Of a stretch of DNA of 64,000 bases, positions 27,101 to 36,100 are shown piece by piece. The position numbers and the translations under genes are program-made. Source of the DNA: an uncultured Saprospiraceae bacterium (lineage in GTDB: Bacteria > Bacteroidota > Bacteroidia > Chitinophagales > Saprospiraceae); NCBI GenBank assembly GCA_937951615.1, contig CALFBH010000016.1, forward strand, positions 1 to 64,000, read 5' to 3'. Under the pieces are notes generated by a model, which saw nothing but the letters and a program-made list of their open reading frames with translations, was not told the origin of the DNA and did not search any database. Position 1 is the stretch's first letter. Each line of letters opens with the position of its first letter.

Positions 27101-30100
27101 TTCGCCGGCACAAATCGTTGCATCTTCACCTGCGTCTATTTCTCCGACTGCAATGACAACTGAAGCTGTTGCAGTGCAACCTGCCACATTTGTTACTACA
27201 ACCGTAATGATTTCTCCATCGGAAACATTACTGGCTATCGGATTGGCTATTGTATTGTCATCAAATGTAGCTGTACCGTTTGTAGTCCAGTCCCATGTTG
27301 CGACTGCACTACCACCGATTTCAGCAAGACTTACTACCCCTCCTGCACATATTACAGTATTCGATGCAATTTCTGCGTTTGGTGCTTCATCTACTGTAAC
27401 TTCTGTTTCGCTGGTTGCGGTGCAACCATTGGCATCTGTTACCGTTAATGTCAGCGTATAAATACCTGGCACCATCATATTGTATGTTGGATCTTCCAGT
27501 GTTACATCATCGAAGCTACCACCTGTAGCTGTCCATGCGAAAGTGTATGGTGCTGTACCATCTGCTGCTGTACCATCTAATAGTAAAGCGTCAGCAGGAC
27601 ACTTAGCATAAGGTCCGCCGGCATCTGCTGTTGGTGCATCTAATATCTCAACCGTTACTGGAACTCTTGCTCCGATACAGCCATTGCCCATATCACATTC
27701 TGCGTAATAAGTATAGATACCCGGTACGGTCGCATCAAAAGCTCCTTCTTCTGCTGTTGTACCTGTTGGGTCAAATGGTGAACCAGCTCCCTGTTGTGTA
27801 CCGCCAGAAGCAGCATCCCACCAGGTCGAAGCAATTGTACTTGGCTGTGTAGCCGTTATGGTCATACTTGCTGCTGTAAATTCTCCATCATCTCCTCCAG
27901 TATCATCACTAAAAGTAATTGTCCAGATACCATTCGGATCTTCGCCTGCAAAGGCACTGAATGGACTGGCAGGCTGATAAGTGCCTTCCAGATCATTAGA
28001 ACCTGTACCTCCTACACCTAATATAGAAGCTCCTGCATCTGTAAATGTATAGCTACCAGAACCACTTGCTCCTGTACCATCAGCTGGTGAACCAGGTCCA
28101 AGGTCGTCTGAACCAGCATTAGTAACACCATCCATGATCGCTACCACTGTTCCTGCAGGAGAGGTAATACTAATATTCACATCACTCATCCAGGAATGCC
28201 ACATATCCACATCTACGCTTAGATTTGAAACTGTTGCACCTGTGGGGAAAGTCACTGCTACAGTAGCAGAGCCTGTATCACCAGCCCCCTCAACGACAAC
28301 AGGGAAAGCTGACGCATCAAAGGCAAAGGCCCCTACTGTTTCTCCGCCTCCGCCACAATCGGCTGTCAGACCAGTTGCTGCAATGTCTCCATTCGGATCA
28401 CCTGCGCATACGGTCAGACCAGCTACTGTTGGTGAAACAGCGGTCATATTTGTAGTTACTGTAATTGCTGTGCTTGCAGTACAACCATTGGCATCCGTAA
28501 CAGACGCTGAGATTGGACCAAGAGCCAGTAAGACATCTAAGTCGGCTGCTGTTGCAGGATTAATCACATTACCATTGGCATCAAACCAAACGACTGTGTT
28601 TCCTGCACCACCATCTACTACTGCATCAAATGCTGTTAAGTCGTAGCTGGTCAAGTCATCCGTATCGCAAGCCATAATCATTGGATCATTAGCTTCTGGT
28701 AGTGGATTGAATGCTGCTGTTACGCTGGCTTCTGCTGTACATCCAGCGGCAGTCGTCACCATTACGGTGAAAACATCGCCATCAACTGCTCCAGCTGTGG
28801 TAGTTGTTTGAGCCGCAGGATCAGCAATTGCGCTGCCTCCGTCTGTCGTCCAACTCCAAGCCACACCTCCTGTGCTACCTGTTTCACTTATTGTCAGTAC
28901 TTCTCCCACACATGGCATATCTGCCTCTGCTACTACTGTCGGGAGTGGATTGATTGTTATTGTAATATTCACAGAAGAAGCACAACCTGTGGAGGCGTCA
29001 TCTACCTGTGCTGTTATACTTGTAAGTCCAATAGCTGGTAAGTCTGCAACCGTTGCAGGGTTGATAACATTACCATTGCCATCCAACCAGGTGACTGGTA
29101 AACCAGAACCGCCATTGACTGTAGCATCATGCTGTGTCAAATCGTAGCTGGTCAAATCATCTGGTGTACAGAACATCAGTGCAGGATCAACTGCTACTGG
29201 TACTGCTTCAATGACCAGTACTACTGGTACTCTTGCACTTGGACAACCATTATCATCGCATTGTGCATAGAATGTATAAGTACCTGCGGTATTCGCATCT
29301 ACTACTGTTCCTTCTTCGCCTGTCAAACCTGTTGGATCAAGCGGGCTTCCTGCTCCAATTAGTGTACCGCCGGTTGCAGCATCCCACCAAGTTAGAGAAG
29401 GTGGTGTTACTGCGCTACCCGGACCAACCAATGCAGTCGTATAAGTATCGCCTGTGCCTCCACTACTGAAGGTCGTTGTCACTAAAGTATAAGTGACACC
29501 TGCCGTCAATGAAACGCCGACAATATCGGAAGTACCAACACCACCAGCACCATCATCATCACTTCCAAGACAGCCTACATCTGGATTGAGTGGGTCAAAA
29601 GCTCCGTCATAAATGAAGGCATAACCATCCCATTGATTTGCTAATCCATCGTTTTGATTGCTTAAAATATCATACGTTCCACTTACATCTACTGTAAAGC
29701 TAATCGCCTCATAAGGATGATCCGCTGCGCCTGATGCAGGTCCGCAACCAAAAGGTCGTGCAAATACATCTGTTGCACCAGTCAAATCGCCATCCAGAGA
29801 AACAGGAACTCCTCCACCTGCTGAAACACAGGAAGCTGTCAGTCCGATTGCTGCTATATCTCCATTTGCATCGCCTTCACAAACTGTTAAGCCTGCTACG
29901 GTTGGTGGATCAGAATCCGGTGTCGTGCTGACTGGTATCAATGCAGTAGCAACACAACCTGTAGCTGCATCTGTCACCTCTGCAAATAAACCATTGGCTA
30001 CGATAGCCGGATCAGTTAAGTCCGCTGTTGTTGCAGGATTGATAAGTGTACCACCTGCATTAGGATCTCCTATGTACCACGCTACTGCGTTTCCGCCACC

Positions 30101-33100
30101 TACGACTGCATCGTTTGCTGCCAGGTTGTAGCTCATGTCAGTAAGTCCACCACAGAAAGCTATTTCCGGATCAGTAATGACCGGTGGTTCTTCAACCACA
30201 ACGCTTACTGCTGTTCTTGTGCTTTCACATGGGTCGGCACAACTTACATAATATGTATAAGTTCCTGGTGTATTTGCATCAAAAGCACCTTCTTCCGCAG
30301 TCGTTCCTGTTGGATCGAATGGGCTGCCTGTGCCTTGTGCCGTTCCCGCTGTCGGGTCATCATACCAGGTAATTATTGCTGTTGGTGAAGTACCTCCGGG
30401 AGCAGTAGCTGTTATCGTGATAGAGGCGGAAGACACTATACCATCATCTCCACCGGCATCATCCATAAATCGTAAACTCCACATGCCATTTACTGGCTCG
30501 CCTATAAATGTAGTCGCATCCCACAAAATTGGTGAACTACCATCAATAAGTCCAAAAGGTAAAACATCTGTTGGTTCGTAATTGCCTCCAGGTATCGGAT
30601 TTGCTGCTGCGCCTAAATCATTTCCTGCGTAAGCAGGGCTAAAGCAGTATTGTATCGTTGCAGGAGCAGTTGATTCATCTCCGTCTCCCAAATCATTCAA
30701 GCTACCTTCGTCTGCAAGAACTATTGCTTCAAGACCGTTCGGGCTTGTTAAAATAACTTCCATGTCACCTGAAAAGGAGTGATCTATTGTAAAACATACT
30801 TCAATATCATCACCGCTTTGTACGATTGCCGCACTTGCCGGGTCAGGATTGACCATTACCGATCCTAAGACGCCAGAAGACAAACCAAAAACGACATCAT
30901 ATATACCAGCATCAGGGAAAGCTGCTATTGTCATCGTGGTTATCGGTGCGGCACAGCTTGCTGTCAGACCAGTAGCTGATAAATCTCCATTGGGATCACC
31001 TGGACAGATATTTAAGCCTGCTGCTGTAGGCGGATCGGAATCCGGCTCTATCGTAATCGTAAGATTTACTGTAGCTGAACAACCTGTGGCTGCATCATCA
31101 ACTACTGCAAAAATATTCGTCAAGCCAATCAATGGCAAGTCTGCACCATTCGGTGAATTAATAGGAACACCTGCTCCATCTACCCAGAATACCGGTAAAC
31201 CAGCAGGGCTTACAGTAGCATCAAGGGTGGTCAAATCAAAGCTCGTCAAATCATCTGTGCCACAGAAGACCAGTGCAGGATCAATCGCATCAGGTGATGC
31301 TTCTACCACTACAGTGATTGGTGTTCTTCCCCCTTCACATGGGTCTGTACAACTTGCATAGTAGGTATAAGTACCTGGCGTATTGGCATCAAAAGCACCT
31401 TCTTCGGCAGTCGTTCCTGTTGGATCGAATGGGCTGCCTGTGCCTTGTGCTGTACCACCTGTGGCGGCATCATACCAAGTAACGATAGCCGTAGTTGAAA
31501 CACCGGCTGGCGCAGTAATTGATATAGAAGCCGAAGACACTATACCATCATCTCCACCGGCATCATCCATAAATCGTAAACTCCACATGCCATTCACCGG
31601 CTCGCCTATAAATGTAGTCGCATCCCACAAGATTGGTGAACTACCATCAATAAGTCCAAAAGGTAAAACATCTGTTGGTTCGTAGTTGCCTCCAGGTATC
31701 GGATTTCCTGCTGCGCCTAAATCATTTCCTGCGTAAGCAGGGCTAAAGCAGTATTGTATCGTAGCAGGAGCAGTTAATTCATCTCCATCTCCCAAATCGT
31801 TACTACCACCTTCATCTGCAAGTACTATTGCTTCAAGACCGCCCGGACTCGTTAAAATAACTTCCATGTCACTAGCCCAGGAATGATCTATTGTAAAGCA
31901 TACTTCAATATCTGCGCCGCTTTGTACAAGGCTCGTACTTGCCGGGTCAGGATTGACCATTACCGATCCTAAGACGCCAGAAGACAAACCAAAAGCGACA
32001 TCATATATACCAGCATCTGGGAAGGCTGCTGTTGCTGTTGTTGTAGCACCACCGGCACATTCGGCGGTTAAACCTGTTGCTGCCAGGTCTCCATTTGGAT
32101 CACCGGGGCAGATTGCCAGTCCTGTGACTGCAGGTACACCCGTACCAGTAACTACATCAACAGTAATTTGTGCGCTGACCGGACAAACGCCGTCATCTAC
32201 CAATACCCAAAGGTCAGCACCTACTACATTTAAATCAACGGCTATATCTGGGAAAATCGGAATACCTCCTGTAAGTGGGTCGCCGAAGAACCAGTCTATT
32301 GTTGCGCCTGCATTAATTGCAGCTTCAAAAGTTGTGAGGTCTATATTTGTAATATCTAAATCAGAATCATCGCAAAATTCGATAGCCGTTAGGTCAACTG
32401 TCGCTGGCGGTAGAATTTCTACGATTATTTGTTCAGTCACTACACAGCCCGGGCTACAATTCTCGCAAGGCACAGTTGCTGCATCATCCTGATCAAAATT
32501 AACATCTATGGTATAAGTACCCGGTACATCTGTAAACGGGCTGGTAATCGCCGAACCATCTGCATTATTGGTATAAGTATACACACCTGTTGCTACATTG
32601 CCTTGTCCATCATCTGCGGAGAATAGGGCATCAAGATCAACAGGCAAGCCATCTGCACAAACCTGGATCGGTGCTGGTGTCGTCACTATTGGATAGAAGC
32701 AGGTATTGCCAATTGTCAAATCATCTGTTCCATCACAAAGGCTACAGAGCGTAAGTGAGTATCCTGCTGCTGCATCATGTACGCCTGGCAGGGTAAATGT
32801 GCCTGCTGGTCCCTGTGGTAAGAAAGTTCCATCTGGAATCAGTGTAACACCATCAGCCGGATCAAATAAACCAGTGTTTCCACCTGGTGCAATTTGCCAT
32901 GCATTAAATGATCCGCTGAATACGGTGACTGTCTCGCTGAACTGGTTACTTAAACCATTTGGCGAAAGCTCATTCAGACAGGCACATGGGTCAGCAATTT
33001 CTACACAAGCTCCTACGGTCACCTCATAAGTTGCGATGACTTCGCAGCCTGGGAAAGCGGGTGTAGTTCCACCATCTGGAGAAATACCGCCATTGCCATC

Positions 33101-36100
33101 ATCTGCTCCCATATAAGTCAGGGTGATGGTATGTGTACCTGGTCCTGATAAGGCAGGATCGAAAGTACCGTTCAGGTTGTCACCGGCATCTGTCACACCA
33201 GAACCTGACCAAACTAATGTAGCTGCTGTACTCATTGCAGAATTCTCTGTTGATTGCGTATATCCGCCTGCTCCATCAGGAGTATAAGTAATACTACATC
33301 CACCTCCACTCAAGAATGTTACATCATCAAAACTAAACTCTGTAAAATTCGCACCATCTGCATTATCCAAACCTATACTTGCTGAGCCACCATTGTCGTG
33401 ACTACCATCTGCTGTATTTATTACATCATCATATACAAAAGTAATTGCACCTGTTGCGCTATCCCAAATAAGTTGGAACGTAACACCATCACCAGGATTT
33501 GAAGCACCACAACAATCTCTAAGATCATTCCATTGTACAATCAACTGCGTTCCTATTTCCTGCCAGATCACGCTTCCTGTACCTCCATTCATTAAATCAT
33601 CCCAAAATGGATAAATACCCGGAAGTGTTTGACTACTACCACTTCCATCAATTGTTTCATTAGAAAAATCTGAATTGGCAGTAAGTGTACCAAGATAAAA
33701 ATCGCCATTATTTCCTATCGTAAAATCAGTATAACTTACTCCATAAAAAGTGTAGGAGTTTGTTGTTGTGATCCCTATTTCACCGTCATCACCTAAATCG
33801 AATGCCACACCTGTACCTGCAATATCAGTAAAAGCAGTTGGGCATGCTCCAACTCCTGCCATACCATCAGTAATAATAGCTGTAAGATTCTCTACAGGGC
33901 TATCGCAAACAAGACCAACTGGTAGCGGGTCAATACTTGCTGTAGGATATTCGCATACATTTGAAATACTTAATCCAAGAGAATTCCAGGTTGTACCACC
34001 GTCATTAGAGGCTTCTACATCATTGATGGTATAGCCTACTCCATTATCATGATCGAAGGTTAATTGGTAAATACCGGAACCTGGAGGATTCTCGTCAAAC
34101 ATCACATTGGGACCCGGCGGTGTGCCTGTGGTCGCATCTGTTCTCAGCATAAAGCCTGTCAATCCTACAATCTCGACGACTTCACCAAAAGTACCATCAC
34201 CTGCTCCCGGAGCAGATTCGTCATTATTACAAATACAAGGATCAACTATTGTAAATGTGGAGAAAGAAGGTGTTCCTACACAATCACATTGACTACCGTC
34301 ACAATCCAGTGTTGTTAGCATGTCTATAGTTGTCGGATCGCCATCACATTCCATGCCTACTGTTGTAGTCGTTCCTGTTGCACAATCTTCCAGCGTACCT
34401 CCTGTACAGCTACATTCCGATCCATCAGAACCTAATACCTGCACATCACCTACTGTACAAGGATTACCATCACATTCTACTGTTTGTGTAGTTGTACAAG
34501 CTGCGTCACAGGCTGGTGCTACTGTTATCATAGCCGGGACTCTATCACTTTCACAGCCATTACATTCGCAGACATGATAGAAAGTATAAGTACCGGGTGT
34601 AGCTTCATCGTAAGTGTTGCCATTCTCATCTACCAATCCGGCCGGGTCTAATGGGCTGCCCGTTCCGATTGGCGTTGTTGAGGTCATATCGCTGTACCAG
34701 ACAATGTCGGCTGGAGGACCAGCAACAACAGGTCCTGTAGTTTGTCCTGAAACAGCAGGAATGGCTGTGTATTCTACAGAATAATTAATTGTCAAATCAA
34801 CATTTCCAGGTCCAAAGTCTGTTTCACCAAATAGGGAGAAAACTGCAACGCCTCCCGGTCCTGTAATACCAGGAAAAACTACTGGTCCGGCAAATGTACC
34901 GGAAACAGGCACATCTGCTACTGCCGTAGCCCCTGGAATTTGTCCTGGACATGCCGTACCAAAAGCACCACAGGAATTATATTCAACAATAGTAGAACCA
35001 TCGGGTCCTGTTACTGCAAATCCCATTTCTGTAGCCCATGTTCCCCCTTGAGGTGTTACCGTCCAGTCTATAGAAGTTACCGTAATTTCATAAGTTGTAC
35101 AAGGTGGCAATGTGCCATCCAGCGGAACGTCTATTGAGCCGAAAGGCGTACCACCTGCACTAGGTAGTCCTGGTCCTGGCGGTTGAAATGTATCATTATC
35201 GTTAAAGGAGCCAGTAGCTCCGGTTGCCGTACTAAAGGTTACTGTACATCCTGCATCTGCTGTCACCACAGTCAAGTCACTTGCAGGGTCTAACAATCCT
35301 GTTGCAGGGTCTATAGCACCACATGGAATACAATCTACCAAAGTCTGCACATCAGGGCAATCAGCACAGGTAGCCATCAAGTCCACAGATATATTGGTGG
35401 GATCTGTTGCACAGAATGTCTGGTCTGCGCCAGAAGTACCTGGTGTCGTTGGCGTCGCTGTCAAACAGCCTAGATTACCAGTAGCTGTAGGGTCATATTC
35501 GGCGAAGCAGGGGTCGTTACAATCTATAACAATACAACCAGCACAGGTAATTGTTTCTTCAGCAGGTAGCATTACACATCCTGCCGGTGCTCCTGCCAGG
35601 GCTGCAACCGTAGCTGTAGCGGCAAAGTTTGTAGTGAACATATCACCATCAGCAACACAGGCAGCTCCGGTTTCCGTTTCGCAGACTGTTCCGTCAGCGG
35701 CTACGAGTTCAACTGTAGGGGTACCACAGCCTGATCCGTCATCTACCACATTTGCCGTGAAGGCAGAGGGATATACTGTAACTGTCACCATCTGAGCACA
35801 AGTAACACCGCAACTGGTAACGGACATCGTTAAATCTACATCGACAGAGGCGCATCCCGTAGCACCTGCCATTGAAGGATCGAAAGTATAGACTTCATCA
35901 CCTGAATTGGGCGTACCATCAGGGTCGGTAGTTACGGCTCCGGTACCTGACCATGCTACTGTAGCGGGCGGCGCAGTATAAGTAAATGTTGTCCATGCTA
36001 ACTCATCTTGTGCATCTGCAGCAATAGCATCAATAAATTGTGCCAAATTAGCTATTATGACATTACCTTCACAGTCCAATAAATCGGCATCACTGCCATC

